From positions 1-64,000 of the forward strand of contig NZ_FTNK01000004.1 in NCBI RefSeq assembly GCF_900156375.1: a stretch of DNA of 64,000 nucleotides, in the 5' to 3' direction. Within the stretch, counting starts at the first letter, position 1. Each line of letters opens with the position of its first letter. This DNA comes from Paenibacillus macquariensis (GTDB lineage Bacteria; Bacillota; Bacilli; Paenibacillales; Paenibacillaceae). Position numbers and translations under genes: made by a program. Below, in pieces: positions 34,505-43,352 of the stretch. The notes below the pieces were generated by a model. The model was given only the letters and a program-made list of their open reading frames with translations, had not been told where the DNA came from and searched no databases.

Positions 34505-34914
34505 AAAAAGTATTGTGCACGACTAGTGTTATTCTTTTCTTGCTGTTTGGATTGGTAGCATGTGGTATTGGGAAATACGACAAAGTCCCCACACCCGATG
34601 AGGTAATACGAGATGTTGAAATGATGTCCTCAAACATATTATTAGGTGAGGCAACGGAAAAAGATGAGAAATTCCCCTTGTCTCCGCTTATTATTGACGA
34701 TTGGGAAGTGAAGTTTACAGAAAGTAAAGAAACATTAGATGCGGAGATCACCGCTATTGTAGGCGACAAGCTGTGGATATCTGAGGAAAGAAAGACGATT
34801 ATCATTCATTATGGTTTGAATAACTCTAAGGAATGGGTAGTTCAAGGCGTAAATATTAATGACCCCGTCGTTCGTGTTAAACCACGTAAAGTACAGACGG
34901 TGGAACCAACCTGA
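34501..34914 (+). CDS. Small lipoprotein, function unknown
   Basis: This encodes a 137-residue protein with a lipoprotein signal: KKVLCTTSVILFLLFGLVAC, Cys21 being the lipidated residue. The mature part is short and polar (VPTPDEVIRDVEMMSSNILL, IIDDWEVKFTESKETLDAEI) and ends in a basic stretch. The start overlaps the stop of the upstream pseudogene (ATGA). LspA encoded at 30091 would process it. No family is recognised. Confidence 0.7.
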   Translation: MKKVLCTTSVILFLLFGLVACGIGKYDKVPTPDEVIRDVEMMSSNILLGEATEKDEKFPLSPLIIDDWEVKFTESKETLDAEITAIVGDKLWISEERKTIIIHYGLNNSKEWVVQGVNINDPVVRVKPRKVQTVEPT

Positions 34915-34986
34915 TTGTCATACGGTAGTTTTGATGTTGAGGTTAAATCTACTATTGAATGTACTTAAATGTTATGGGAGGTTAGG

Positions 34987-35253
34987 ATGGCTAGTATAGG
35001 ATTAACGTTTGTAACCGCTCTAATTTTACTAGTTACTATAATGTTTCATGCAGGCATATTAATGGACTTTATCCGACCTAGTGTTCTTCAAGTTCAACTG
35101 TTAGGTGTTCTATTATTATTGTTTGGAGTCGTTGTATTATTAGCATTTGATGGCTCTAGTGTGTTCGGATTTACTATTGGGTTAATTGGGCTATTTACAG
35201 GCATGATCGGTTCATTTAGAGATTCCAATACCGCTAAATCTACAGATCAATAA
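34987..35253 (+). CDS. Small membrane protein, function unknown
   Basis: This encodes 88 residues with three hydrophobic segments (about 4-24, 35-55, 58-76) and a polar C-terminus. ATG 34987 follows GGGAGGTTAGG. It is 72 bases downstream of a lipoprotein gene and followed by a terminator, so the two may be cotranscribed. Confidence 0.6.
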   Translation: MASIGLTFVTALILLVTIMFHAGILMDFIRPSVLQVQLLGVLLLLFGVVVLLAFDGSSVFGFTIGLIGLFTGMIGSFRDSNTAKSTDQ

Positions 35254-35268
35254 GAACGAAATTGCAAC

Positions 35269-35298
35269 AGGCTGCTAGATTCTCGGCAGTCCTTTTTT
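35269..35298 (+). terminator. Rho-independent terminator
   Basis: AGGCTGC pairs with GCAGTCCT (one bulge) and TTTTTT follows. Confidence 0.75.
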
Positions 35299-35380
35299 AA
35301 CTTATGAGCAGTTTAGTGAGTTTGAAATCTTCTGAAACATTGAGGTCAGCCAAATCGTCTATGAGTTGAGGTGGTGGAAA

Positions 35381-36154
35381 ATGGTGGGTATTAAATGGAC
35401 GAGTAAGCCACTATTTGTGCTTCTAATTATCCTGACAGTATCTGGCTGTGGAGAAGTAGGAGTGATTATGAAATCTCAGATTGATACGCTGAAATCAGTA
35501 TTAAAGGGATCATCAGAACTATGTATGGGGGATATCGAGTGGGTCGATTTTATAATGATCAATAATATCAAGTACCTCCAGAACTTCGGGGAAACGAAGG
35601 AGGTAACTGTAACTTCGAACCAACTTGGAGATAAGGTAGGTGAAGTCTCCTATATGCTCAGTGAACATGCCTGTACAGATCATGTCGCGAAGAATGGAGA
35701 TGCGGCATTCCTTCCAATTGGTACCGATATATATGCTATGGAGGGTTACAAGACAGAGTTCCGTGTTATAGCTGACAACAAGATTTATGAAGTGTCTGAT
35801 AATCCAAATGCAGCAACAATAGGTGATTTATTGGATATTAACGGAAGAGTGGTGAAAGTAAGTCTAGAAAGCGGTATGGACGGCAGTCCGATCGGCGACT
35901 TTACCATGGATGCTTCATCTGAATTTATTCAAGAATTACTACCTTTATCCCATGTCAGTTTCAATGAGGTCTATGAGAAAACAAAGCATGAAAATAGCAT
36001 ATTTCTGCGTGTTCACCTTCAGGATAGTACATCCTTTCGTTTGGTCTATTATCCAAAAGCCAATGCCTTTACAGCAGGAGCATTTGGAACAGAAAGATTG
36101 AATGAGATCATTATGACTCAAAGGAAACAGATTAAAGCAGCGGCAGGATTGTAG
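35381..36154 (+). CDS. Lipoprotein, function unknown
   Basis: This encodes about 257 residues. The N-terminus KPLFVLLIILTVSGCGEVG is a lipoprotein signal with the lipobox VSGC. ATG 35381 has GAGGTGG upstream; a TTG five codons earlier overlaps it. The mature protein has two halves: a beta-rich first part (EVTVTSNQLGDKVGEVSYML) and a second part ending YYPKANAFTAGAFGTERLNE. Similar Paenibacillus proteins are of unknown role. No partner genes are near. Confidence 0.7.
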   Translation: MVGIKWTSKPLFVLLIILTVSGCGEVGVIMKSQIDTLKSVLKGSSELCMGDIEWVDFIMINNIKYLQNFGETKEVTVTSNQLGDKVGEVSYMLSEHACTDHVAKNGDAAFLPIGTDIYAMEGYKTEFRVIADNKIYEVSDNPNAATIGDLLDINGRVVKVSLESGMDGSPIGDFTMDASSEFIQELLPLSHVSFNEVYEKTKHENSIFLRVHLQDSTSFRLVYYPKANAFTAGAFGTERLNEIIMTQRKQIKAAAGL

Positions 36155-36288
36155 AGTTAGAATAACTTCTGTTTTTTCAAAAAAAAATGAAATGTGGTGT
36201 TTATTATATGAGAAGAGTCATCAGTGTTCTAAAGATGAAATGGACGCAATAGAACATAGGATTTTTAATATTACGAGGTGGAATTATA

Positions 36289-37404
36289 ATGTCATTATCA
36301 TTGGAAACACAGTTAGACAATGTTATTTGCCCGCAGGATTTTCTTGTTGGTGGGGCTGTTACCGTAGTCAAAGATAATCAGATTGTGTATGGAAAAGGAT
36401 TCGGGAGATCTCGTCTAGGTGAGAATGAACAAGATTTCACACCAGACACGATCGTGAGTATTCAAAGTATTTCAAAGAGCTTTACCGCAGCATTATTATT
36501 GCAACTAGTGGAAGATGGAAAGCTCGAACTAGATGCTCCACTTGTACAATATCTTCCTTATTTTCGGACCACGGATATTCTAGTCAGTAACACGATAACC
36601 GTTGAACAATTGCTATCACATACCGCTGGATTCTCTGGGGATATAGGGAGTGGTAATTTACTGTGTCCTAACATAAGGGAATTCAGTATGTATGATGAAA
36701 TGAAAGAACAATGTATGATTTCTAATTCTATTCTTCAACGTATATCCAATAGAGAAGACGTTACTAAGTCTTTCGAATCTATTACGTTATCCCATACACC
36801 AGGCACTAATTGGAGTTATTGCACCGAAGCTTATATGATTGCTGCGGATCTGTTTGAGAAGGTTAGTGGGAAGAAATGGGATGAATGTATGGAAGATTTA
36901 ATGACCAAGAGGTTACACCTGAAGAGAACTACTTTAGATGCTGAAAAAGTACAAGAAGATGAAAATTCTGCACAATACTATTGCAGTCATCATAATGTAA
37001 ACGAGCATAATCTAGAAACGAATGTGTCAGAGTCTCCATTCCCTATCAATGCCTTGGGTGCTCCAATGGGGTTCATTTACTCCACTGCAAATGATCTATG
37101 TACATATCTAGCATCATATATGAATGACAATCCTTTTATGTCTCAAGCTATGATTGATCACATGTATGAGCCCGTGTGGCGCTTTGATGAGAAAGAAGGA
37201 TATAGTTTAGGATGGGGAATAAGGCAGCATGAGGGTCATATCATTATCGAGCATGGAGGAGGATTCCCTGGTGTTAGTGCCTATGTCTGTATGGTTCCAT
37301 CTAAGAAAATAGGTGTAGTCGTTGTATCGAACCATGACGAGACGCCTTCTCAAAATATATGCTATGCGGTTCTAGACTCGTTACTTCAGAAATATTCCGA
37401 TTAG
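36289..37404 (+). CDS. Serine hydrolase of the beta-lactamase/PBP-like fold
   Basis: This encodes 371 residues of the beta-lactamase (class C-like) superfamily, usually esterases or D-amino-peptidases rather than true beta-lactamases. The nucleophile motif SISK is Ser60-Lys63. The second motif, normally Tyr-Ser/Ala-Asn, reads Tyr178-Cys-Thr, an unusual form. The third motif is HGGG in IIEHGGGFPG. There is no signal peptide, so it is cytosolic. GAGGTGG precedes the ATG. The 16 bases TACGAGGTGGAATTAT before the start recur before the gene near 46192. Confidence 0.88.
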   Translation: MSLSLETQLDNVICPQDFLVGGAVTVVKDNQIVYGKGFGRSRLGENEQDFTPDTIVSIQSISKSFTAALLLQLVEDGKLELDAPLVQYLPYFRTTDILVSNTITVEQLLSHTAGFSGDIGSGNLLCPNIREFSMYDEMKEQCMISNSILQRISNREDVTKSFESITLSHTPGTNWSYCTEAYMIAADLFEKVSGKKWDECMEDLMTKRLHLKRTTLDAEKVQEDENSAQYYCSHHNVNEHNLETNVSESPFPINALGAPMGFIYSTANDLCTYLASYMNDNPFMSQAMIDHMYEPVWRFDEKEGYSLGWGIRQHEGHIIIEHGGGFPGVSAYVCMVPSKKIGVVVVSNHDETPSQNICYAVLDSLLQKYSD

Positions 37405-37493
37405 GAAAAATAATCTATATCGTTAGTTGTTTTACATAAATTCGGACTCATTTGGGATACTTTACATAACATTTCCGAAGGAGTCACTCATAT

Positions 37494-37940
37494 ATGAAAA
37501 AAAGATGGGTTGCTATATTTCTGGTTATTGTATTGATCGTTCCGTGGGCAAAACCTTGTAGCGCTGAAATGAAGCCTAGACCAGAGGAATCGAAAGAACT
37601 CATGTTTCAAGACATGCTGATGCTCTTTCTGTTACCACATATTGATAAGAAGATTGGTGAGATCTATTCGAATATTCTTACGTACCCACCAATGGTGTAT
37701 CCTTATTATGTTGATGTAACAAATGTTGAGCGAGTGAATGGCTTTAGAGGATTTCATTTCTTGATTACACTTGAAGTAGTTCCTACAACGGGTCCACACA
37801 TTGTGGTGGGAAAGGATAGTATCACAATGGATATATCCCCGACTAACCCTGATAATGTTAAGATCGTAGGGTGGAAGCATCTGGAGGATCCGCAGGAGAC
37901 GAATTTCCCACCTAATTATAAGGATATTTTAAAAAAATAA
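37494..37940 (+). CDS. DUF3888 family secreted protein
   Basis: This encodes 148 residues with a signal peptide (KKRWVAIFLVIVLIVPWAKP, cleavage near CSA). The mature part shows the DUF3888 pattern: two helices (ELMFQDMLMLFLLPHIDKKI), then FHFLITLEVVPTTGPHIVVG and ITMDISP near the end. Function of the family is unknown. ATG follows GAAGGAG. A strong terminator follows directly. Confidence 0.82.
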   Translation: MKKRWVAIFLVIVLIVPWAKPCSAEMKPRPEESKELMFQDMLMLFLLPHIDKKIGEIYSNILTYPPMVYPYYVDVTNVERVNGFRGFHFLITLEVVPTTGPHIVVGKDSITMDISPTNPDNVKIVGWKHLEDPQETNFPPNYKDILKK

Positions 37941-37981
37941 AATGAACGGACTGCCCCATGTAAAAGGCAGTCCGTTCATTT
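37940..37981. terminator. Bidirectional terminator
   Basis: AAATGAACGGACTGCC pairs perfectly with GGCAGTCCGTTCATTT around ten bases. The A-rich left side gives T runs for the minus strand. Confidence 0.85.
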
Positions 37982-37987
37982 GTGACG

Positions 37988-38447
37988 TTATTTATTCAAT
38001 TCAATAAGTATGTCTTGTAATGCAAAACTTTCTTGTCCTTCACCGGATTTCTTTGGTATAGGAATTTTCTTCGATTCACCATCTCTTGACATTAATATCG
38101 ACCCATAATTTTCAGAAGTGTGACTTCTTAAAGTGATATGCGGGGTTACTATGAGCTTCGTTGCTAGTGGATCTAGTTTCTGAAATGCTTTACTCCAACT
38201 CATATTATAAGAGTCTGTACCTGTTCCGCCATTGCCTTCACCTGAGTAACTATTCCCTAAATCATCTTTGATCTCTAAATCGACATCAACGGCATGCCAT
38301 TTGGTTCTTACTGTTTCGGAAACCTCTTGATCATAGTGAATGACAAAAGGACATCGGGGTGATGGCAATTTTCTCTATATTTACTGTTACAGCATCTTCT
38401 TCTTGTCGATGTAATCGTCGTATGAAATTTGTTTCATTAGATTTCAT
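37988..38447 (-). pseudogene. DUF4179/DUF5643-type protein remnant
   Basis: The C-terminal 115 or so residues read as the Ig-like DUF5643 tail (VDLEIKDDLGNSYSG, FQKLDPLATKLIVTP). The upstream piece from ATG 38447, after AGGGG, reads NETNFIRRLHRQEEDAVTVN and VNIEKIAITPMS, then continues only after a frameshift near 38350. The usual signal/membrane helix and the middle domain are missing. The family members are surface proteins of unknown role. The copy is inactive. Confidence 0.65.
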
Positions 38448-38470
38448 GGATGGGTTCCCCTTATATTTTA

Positions 38471-38488
38471 TGTAAAAGCGCTTTTACA
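38471..38488. promoter_or_regulatory. Perfect 18-bp palindrome, LacI/CcpA-type site
   Basis: TGTAAAAGCG followed by CTTTTACA. The centre AAGCGCTT is shared by many LacI-family operators, and the outer TGTAA/TTACA fits catabolite-responsive elements. It is upstream of the DUF4179 remnant on the minus strand, so its original target is decayed. Confidence 0.6.
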
Positions 38489-38582
38489 CTTTATACAACG
38501 TATCGAACAAGATTATCTCTCACATTTTAATAATAAATTGTGGGATAACAAATTCTAGCAAGCAGTGCGATCTATCTGATCA

Positions 38583-38640
38583 CGATTGAACAACACAAAA
38601 AACTGTCGGAATTGCTTCCGACAGTTGTATTGTTCAATCG
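38583..38640 (-). terminator. Terminator of the ABC exporter operon, nested inverted repeats
   Basis: The inner stem AACTGTCGGAA/TTCCGACAGTT is perfect with a four-base loop; outer arms CGATTGAACAA (38583-38593) and TTGTTCAATCG (38630-38640) are perfect too. An A run on the plus strand gives the T run for minus-strand transcripts. Confidence 0.85.
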
Positions 38641-38644
38641 TCGT

Positions 38645-40354
38645 TTATGATGCACTAGCCTGGAACAACTCAGAATAGCGACCCAAGCGATTCATCAGTT
38701 CCGAGTGTGTTCCACAATCCATGATTGAACCGTTCGACATGACATATATGAGATCTGCATTCTCAATCGTAGACAAGCGGTGAGCAATGATCAACGATGT
38801 CATTCCTCTCCTATTTGTATCAAGGTTGCGGTGTATTTTACGTTCGGTCTCCGGATCGAGCGCGGAAGTGGCTTCGTCCAGAATAAGTAACTCAGGATGT
38901 CCTATAATGGCCTTAGCGATAGCTATACGCTGGCGTTGTCCACCAGATAAGGTAATTCCACGTTCGCCAAGTATGGTGTTATAACCTTGTGGAAGTTCCA
39001 TAATATAGTCGTGGATTTCTGCAAGTTGGCATGCTTCAACCATTTCGGCATCACTATAGGCTCTTCCAATAAGAAGATTGTTGCGGATAGAGTCGGGGAA
39101 TTGGTAGGGGTCCTGGAATACCACCGCTATCTTCCTCGCCCAGCTTTCTCGGCTTATGTCTTCTAAGTTAGTATCACCGATGTGAATACTTCCTTGTTCA
39201 GGCTCATGAAATCGGACTAGCAGTTGTGCAATCGTCGATTTACCAGAACCGCTATCACCAACGAGTGCTACCTTTTTGCCAGCGGGTATCGTAAAAGATA
39301 ACTTGTTGAGAATGGGAAATTGTCTTTCAGAAGTATAAGTAAACGTAACGTCATGAAAGTGTATATCATCGATCTTGATAACAAGAGGAGACTCCGTATC
39401 CCTGATCCGTTCTCCTTCAATAAGGCATTTGGCTTTATGAAGACCGCCATAAGATGAAGAGAAATCGAGAAAGGACTGATATACGCCATGGATAGAATCG
39501 ATCATTTGGATAGCATATTGATAAAAAACTACAAATAATCCAATCGAAATTTCTCCACGGATCACCTCATAACCGCCGAATCCAAGAATCGTAAGATTGG
39601 CTGCCCACCGCATCGGTTCTGCAATTGCAAGCTGAGTACGCTCCAATCGGCCTGCTTTCCAAATGCTCATTAGGTAGCGATTAAATGTGTTCTTTATCTT
39701 ATTCTTCTCCCAATCTGCTTGATGAAATGCGATGACCTCCCGTGTGGAGGCGATTCCCTCTTCAATGGCAATTTGATGCACAGCCATCGCTTCATTTTTG
39801 TCTACTGATATAGGATTCATTCTTCTGGCAAAATATCTGCCTTGGATAATATATAGTACACTGAGCGGGAAAATAATGAGTAGAAACTTGGGCATGACCC
39901 ATCCTACGATACCAAGCAATAGGAGAAGGTTTAATGATTTCTCAAAAAGCGCCGGTAGATTCCATATGTAAGCATTCTTAGAATTGATAAATTCATTCAA
40001 ATAGGACACTAAGCTCCCGGTTCTTTCCTTCTGAAAGTTCTTCATCGGCATCTTGTATAGATAGGTCATGTAATCGCGACGCATTAACAGTCTAATCTTG
40101 TCGGATGCGCGTTCAAATAGGATATCTTTGAAACACCAAGATGCAATGTAGGTACACACAATGACAGCAAAGAAGAGGATCAAGGAAGGAAATAGATCAT
40201 ATCGATGGCCGATAAATATCTTATCAATAATCAACTTCTGAGCATAAATAATAGATAAATTAGTTACAACTGAAATGATAAGCAATAGGAGTGCAGCAAG
40301 ATACAACCCCTTAACCTTGCGAATATAGTTAAAAGTCCACAGCCACGTTGTCAT
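38645..40354 (-). CDS. ABC exporter, permease-ATPase half (second gene)
   Basis: This encodes 569 residues: six membrane helices in about 1-300 and a nucleotide-binding domain with Walker A GDSGSGKST, Q-loop VVFQDPYQFPDS, signature LSGGQRQRI and Walker B LLILDEATSALD. The catalytic Glu is present. ATG 40354 follows GGAGGAGGAG. It overlaps the upstream half by 26 bases, so the two are coupled and likely form a heterodimer of the multidrug/lipid type. It is divergent from a GntR-RCK_C regulator. Confidence 0.9.
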   Translation of the reverse strand: MTTWLWTFNYIRKVKGLYLAALLLLIISVVTNLSIIYAQKLIIDKIFIGHRYDLFPSLILFFAVIVCTYIASWCFKDILFERASDKIRLLMRRDYMTYLYKMPMKNFQKERTGSLVSYLNEFINSKNAYIWNLPALFEKSLNLLLLLGIVGWVMPKFLLIIFPLSVLYIIQGRYFARRMNPISVDKNEAMAVHQIAIEEGIASTREVIAFHQADWEKNKIKNTFNRYLMSIWKAGRLERTQLAIAEPMRWAANLTILGFGGYEVIRGEISIGLFVVFYQYAIQMIDSIHGVYQSFLDFSSSYGGLHKAKCLIEGERIRDTESPLVIKIDDIHFHDVTFTYTSERQFPILNKLSFTIPAGKKVALVGDSGSGKSTIAQLLVRFHEPEQGSIHIGDTNLEDISRESWARKIAVVFQDPYQFPDSIRNNLLIGRAYSDAEMVEACQLAEIHDYIMELPQGYNTILGERGITLSGGQRQRIAIAKAIIGHPELLILDEATSALDPETERKIHRNLDTNRRGMTSLIIAHRLSTIENADLIYVMSNGSIMDCGTHSELMNRLGRYSELFQASAS

Positions 40355-42116
40355 GAAGTATCTCCTCCTCCTGTGCCAATCGGTAAAATGCACCTGCTTG
40401 CACCATAAGTTCGTCATAAGTGCCAGATTCAATAATCCGTCCGTGTTCCAGTACATAGATATTATCGTAATTGCGAATTGTAGAGAATCGATGAGCCACT
40501 GCAATCGTGGTCTGATGGGTGAATAATCGGTCGATGGATCGCTTTACTTCTGCTTCCGTTAGATTGTCCAGTGCGGACGTTGCTTCATCTAGAATGAGTA
40601 CAGAAGGTTTACGAAGGACCATACGTGCGATCGAAATTCGTTGTTTTTGTCCACCAGAGAGTTTGTTACCCCGTTCACCGAGGATGGTATCATAACCTTG
40701 AGGGAGTTGTGTGATGAATTCATGTGCCGCTGCTGATTGTGCCGCATGAATGACTGCTTCTTCTGACGCATCTGGTCTACCAAAACGAATATTATCTCTA
40801 ATAGATGCTCCGAATAAATAGGTTTCTTGAAATACATATCCAATATGCTCACGGAGTTGAGAAAAGGAAAGTTGCCGCAAGGGAACACCGTCCAATAGAA
40901 TATCACCTTCGGTTGGATCGTAAAACCGTCCAAGGAGTTTGATCAGTGTTGATTTTCCATGGCCACTTGTTCCAACGAACGCGACCTTTTCGCCGGGACG
41001 GATGGTTAATGATATGTCTTTGAGGACGATCGGGCTATCTGGGTATCCAAAGCTCACATTTCGAAGTTCGAGGAGTCCGTGGACGTATGGCAAAGATATA
41101 GGCAGGATAGGTTCCGCAACGTCAGGTTTCAAAGACATAAATCGGAACAATCGAACCGTTTGTAAGAGAAGTACTTTCTGCTCAGTAATGTTCGTAATTA
41201 GAATGGTCAAATCAAACATGACTTTGTAATACATCATCATAAAGGCAACAAATTCACCAACGGTAAGCATGCTGTGGCTGTTCATCCAATAGCCAACAAG
41301 AAACATCAATATTCCGCTGAAATAGACTGCAACTCGTCGAAATGCACCTCGATAATTGATTAGCTTGAAATACATCACATTTATTGTAGCCGTCTGTTGA
41401 TCTTCTGATAAAAGGCGTTCCAAATCCCAATGTTCTCTTCCATAAGCTCGAAGCTCCGTGACGGAGGAAATGCTGTCGTATTGCCTTTTGTTCAAAGAGG
41501 TATGGCGTTTAGACAGTTGCTCAGCGTATTCAGCTGATTTTCGCTCGAAATATGGACCGATAAGGTAATAGAGCATAATACCTGGGATGAACACAAGCGA
41601 TAGTTGCCAAGACATTGTTAACATAAAAGCGAATGTGACAATGAAAGTAACGGAATTTTGCAAAATATTCGGAAAATACTGCTTATGTATTCGCTGGAGG
41701 GAGTCAAGCTCATGGTGGAATAACGATAAAATATCGCCAATGGGATGACGTTCAAAGAAAACATACCCCTGCAATCGTAGTTGTTCAAAGACGGCTAACT
41801 GCATATCACCGCTGACGTGATTTTGGTAATGTTGATCAAGCCATTTCTTAACGATTGTCGAAAGGATGAGGATAACTGCTCCTGCTGCCATCCACCATAG
41901 TAGATTAAAGAATCGAGGTATATCATTCGCTGGAAGAACATCGTCGACTATGATTTGTATAAATTTAGGGATGAGTAATTGGATTCCGGATATTAGTAAT
42001 CCGAACATAAGGCAGGCAAATATATGGAATCGATAGGGTCTTAGAAACGATAACACCCAACTATAAATGCTTCTGAATGCTACTTCTGACCCTACGGGTG
42101 ACTGCATTTCTTTCAT
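40329..42116 (-). CDS. ABC exporter, permease-ATPase half (first gene)
   Basis: This encodes 595 residues with six membrane helices (about 20-310) and an ATPase domain. Walker A is GTSGHGKST, with His at the usual Ser position; the motif still fits GxxGxGKS/T. The Q-loop is VFQETYLFGAS, signature LSGGQKQRI, Walker B VLILDEATSALD. The start follows GGAGT. It is the first gene of the operon and begins 245 bases from the GntR-type gene on the other strand; a spaced inverted repeat at 42145-42180 sits in this gap. Substrate is unknown. Confidence 0.9.
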   Translation of the reverse strand: MKEMQSPVGSEVAFRSIYSWVLSFLRPYRFHIFACLMFGLLISGIQLLIPKFIQIIVDDVLPANDIPRFFNLLWWMAAGAVILILSTIVKKWLDQHYQNHVSGDMQLAVFEQLRLQGYVFFERHPIGDILSLFHHELDSLQRIHKQYFPNILQNSVTFIVTFAFMLTMSWQLSLVFIPGIMLYYLIGPYFERKSAEYAEQLSKRHTSLNKRQYDSISSVTELRAYGREHWDLERLLSEDQQTATINVMYFKLINYRGAFRRVAVYFSGILMFLVGYWMNSHSMLTVGEFVAFMMMYYKVMFDLTILITNITEQKVLLLQTVRLFRFMSLKPDVAEPILPISLPYVHGLLELRNVSFGYPDSPIVLKDISLTIRPGEKVAFVGTSGHGKSTLIKLLGRFYDPTEGDILLDGVPLRQLSFSQLREHIGYVFQETYLFGASIRDNIRFGRPDASEEAVIHAAQSAAAHEFITQLPQGYDTILGERGNKLSGGQKQRISIARMVLRKPSVLILDEATSALDNLTEAEVKRSIDRLFTHQTTIAVAHRFSTIRNYDNIYVLEHGRIIESGTYDELMVQAGAFYRLAQEEEILHDNVAVDF

Positions 42117-42144
42117 TGATCGTACTCCTTTTCTCAGATATTAG

Positions 42145-42180
42145 ATTTACAATATACTGGAAGTGGTGTTTATTGTAAAT
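42145..42180. promoter_or_regulatory. Spaced inverted repeat at the ABC exporter promoter
   Basis: ATTTACAATA (42145-42154) and TATTGTAAAT (42171-42180) are perfect arms with 16 bases between them. It lies 28-64 bases upstream of the exporter start. The arrangement (two 10-base arms, wide spacer) is like the repeat before opuCA. Confidence 0.6.
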
Positions 42181-42360
42181 ACCTACAGTGGGTGAGATTT
42201 GGATTAATGGATGACAATGATACAAAACACAGACTTTTTCTATATTGGGGATGGTTACCTGTATTCCGGAAATAAATGAAATTATTATGTATTGAAACAT
42301 CTAGGAAGATTGATATAATACAGAGGGTTGCAAACGAAAAGATAAAAGGTAGGAGAATAT

Positions 42361-42984
42361 ATGCAAGAAATTGCTGGCTATAAAGCTATTGCTTTAGATA
42401 TTGCTCATAGGATTGTTAGTGGTGAATTTACTGTGAATACTACAATCTCAGGACGCTCTCTATTAGCAAGCCATTATCATGTATCACCCGAGACGATCAG
42501 GAAAGCAGTAGCTCTTCTAAATGATGAGAATATTGTATCTGTATCTCAGGGCAAGGGAGTTACCGTTACATCTGATATGCACGCACATGACTATATTACT
42601 AAAAATAATTATATGAAATCAGTGTACTCACTGAAGCAGGATCTAGAATTGTTACTTCAAGAGAAGAAGTCTATTGATCATAAATTCGAGGTAGTACTTA
42701 AGGAGATTATTGATTTTTCTGACAGGTTGCAGAATTTAAAGGCGTATCATCCAGTTGAGATAAAGGTGAATGGAAGTTCTCATGCTGTAGGTCAGAGTAT
42801 CTCTAAACTTCAATTTTGGCAGAAGACAGGTGGAACCATTGTTGCACTAAGGAGGGGGACGCAAGTCACTATTTCTCCAGGTCCGCACGTTATTCTTCAA
42901 GAGAATGATGTTATCGTCGTGGTTGGCGATGGACAAGTATTTCAGAGAACCGTGGATTTCGTGAACAGTGAATCAAAGAAATAA
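42361..42984 (+). CDS. GntR-RCK_C regulator resembling BusR (candidate c-di-AMP sensor)
   Basis: This encodes 207 residues. A GntR-type winged HTH covers about 1-72 (SGRSLLASHYHVSPETIRKA), a helical coiled coil about 85-125, and a C-terminal RCK_C/TrkA-C domain about 128-203 (EIKVNGSSHAVGQSISKL, GPHVILQENDVIVVVGDG). The same domain order is found in BusR of lactic acid bacteria, which represses a glycine-betaine importer when c-di-AMP is high. Here the osmoprotectant operon lies 368 bases downstream. It is separated by a terminator, so it acts in trans on that promoter. Ligand binding is inferred. Confidence 0.85.
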   Translation: MQEIAGYKAIALDIAHRIVSGEFTVNTTISGRSLLASHYHVSPETIRKAVALLNDENIVSVSQGKGVTVTSDMHAHDYITKNNYMKSVYSLKQDLELLLQEKKSIDHKFEVVLKEIIDFSDRLQNLKAYHPVEIKVNGSSHAVGQSISKLQFWQKTGGTIVALRRGTQVTISPGPHVILQENDVIVVVGDGQVFQRTVDFVNSESKK

Positions 42985-43015
42985 TAACAACGAACAAGTG
43001 AATATTATGACAATA

Positions 43016-43043
43016 AAACCGTCCATTTATTGGACGGTTTTTT
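43016..43043 (+). terminator. Rho-independent terminator of the regulator gene
   Basis: AAACCGTCC pairs with GGACGGTTT around ATTTATT, followed by more T. Confidence 0.9.
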
Positions 43044-43092
43044 GTTGTGGTTTTTACCATTTATTGTACGAAATACACACGGAAAAAGTCGT

Positions 43093-43129
43093 AACTGACA
43101 ACTTCATATTATGATATGAGTTGTCAGTT
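43093..43129. promoter_or_regulatory. Long inverted repeat over the opuC promoter (candidate BusR-type operator)
   Basis: AACTGACAAC (43093-43102) and GTTGTCAGTT (43120-43129) are perfect arms. The inner bases continue the symmetry (TTCATAT / ATATGA, one bulge). The right arm covers the -35 hexamer TTGTCA of the promoter below, so a bound protein would block it. Confidence 0.7.
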
Positions 43130-43149
43130 GGCATTTCTTTTGTTATAGT
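43121..43149 (+). promoter_or_regulatory. Sigma-A promoter of the opuC operon
   Basis: TTGTCA (43121-43126), 17 bases, TATAGT (43144-43149). It leaves a leader of about 200 bases before opuCA, which contains the stem CTCAGACAT/ATGTCTGAG (43246-43268). Confidence 0.65.
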
Positions 43150-43352
43150 GAGGTATACCATATGAAGAAGTTGAGTCCGATTCGTATGCAATAACCAATC
43201 GGATAACGGCAGAACGCATTGAAATAAAGTTCTGTACTCTTAGGGCTCAGACATCATAAATGTCTGAGTCTACTTCTTACGCAGCGTGAAGTGTTAAAGC
43301 TATTGATAGCAACAATCAGCAGCAAGATTATCTATGAAATTGGGGGGCTACT

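Noticed and set aside
43160..43352. c-di-AMP (ydaO-type) riboswitch in the opuC leader
   Set aside because: The leader has one clear stem (43246-43268) but none of the conserved ydaO core segments that I would expect.
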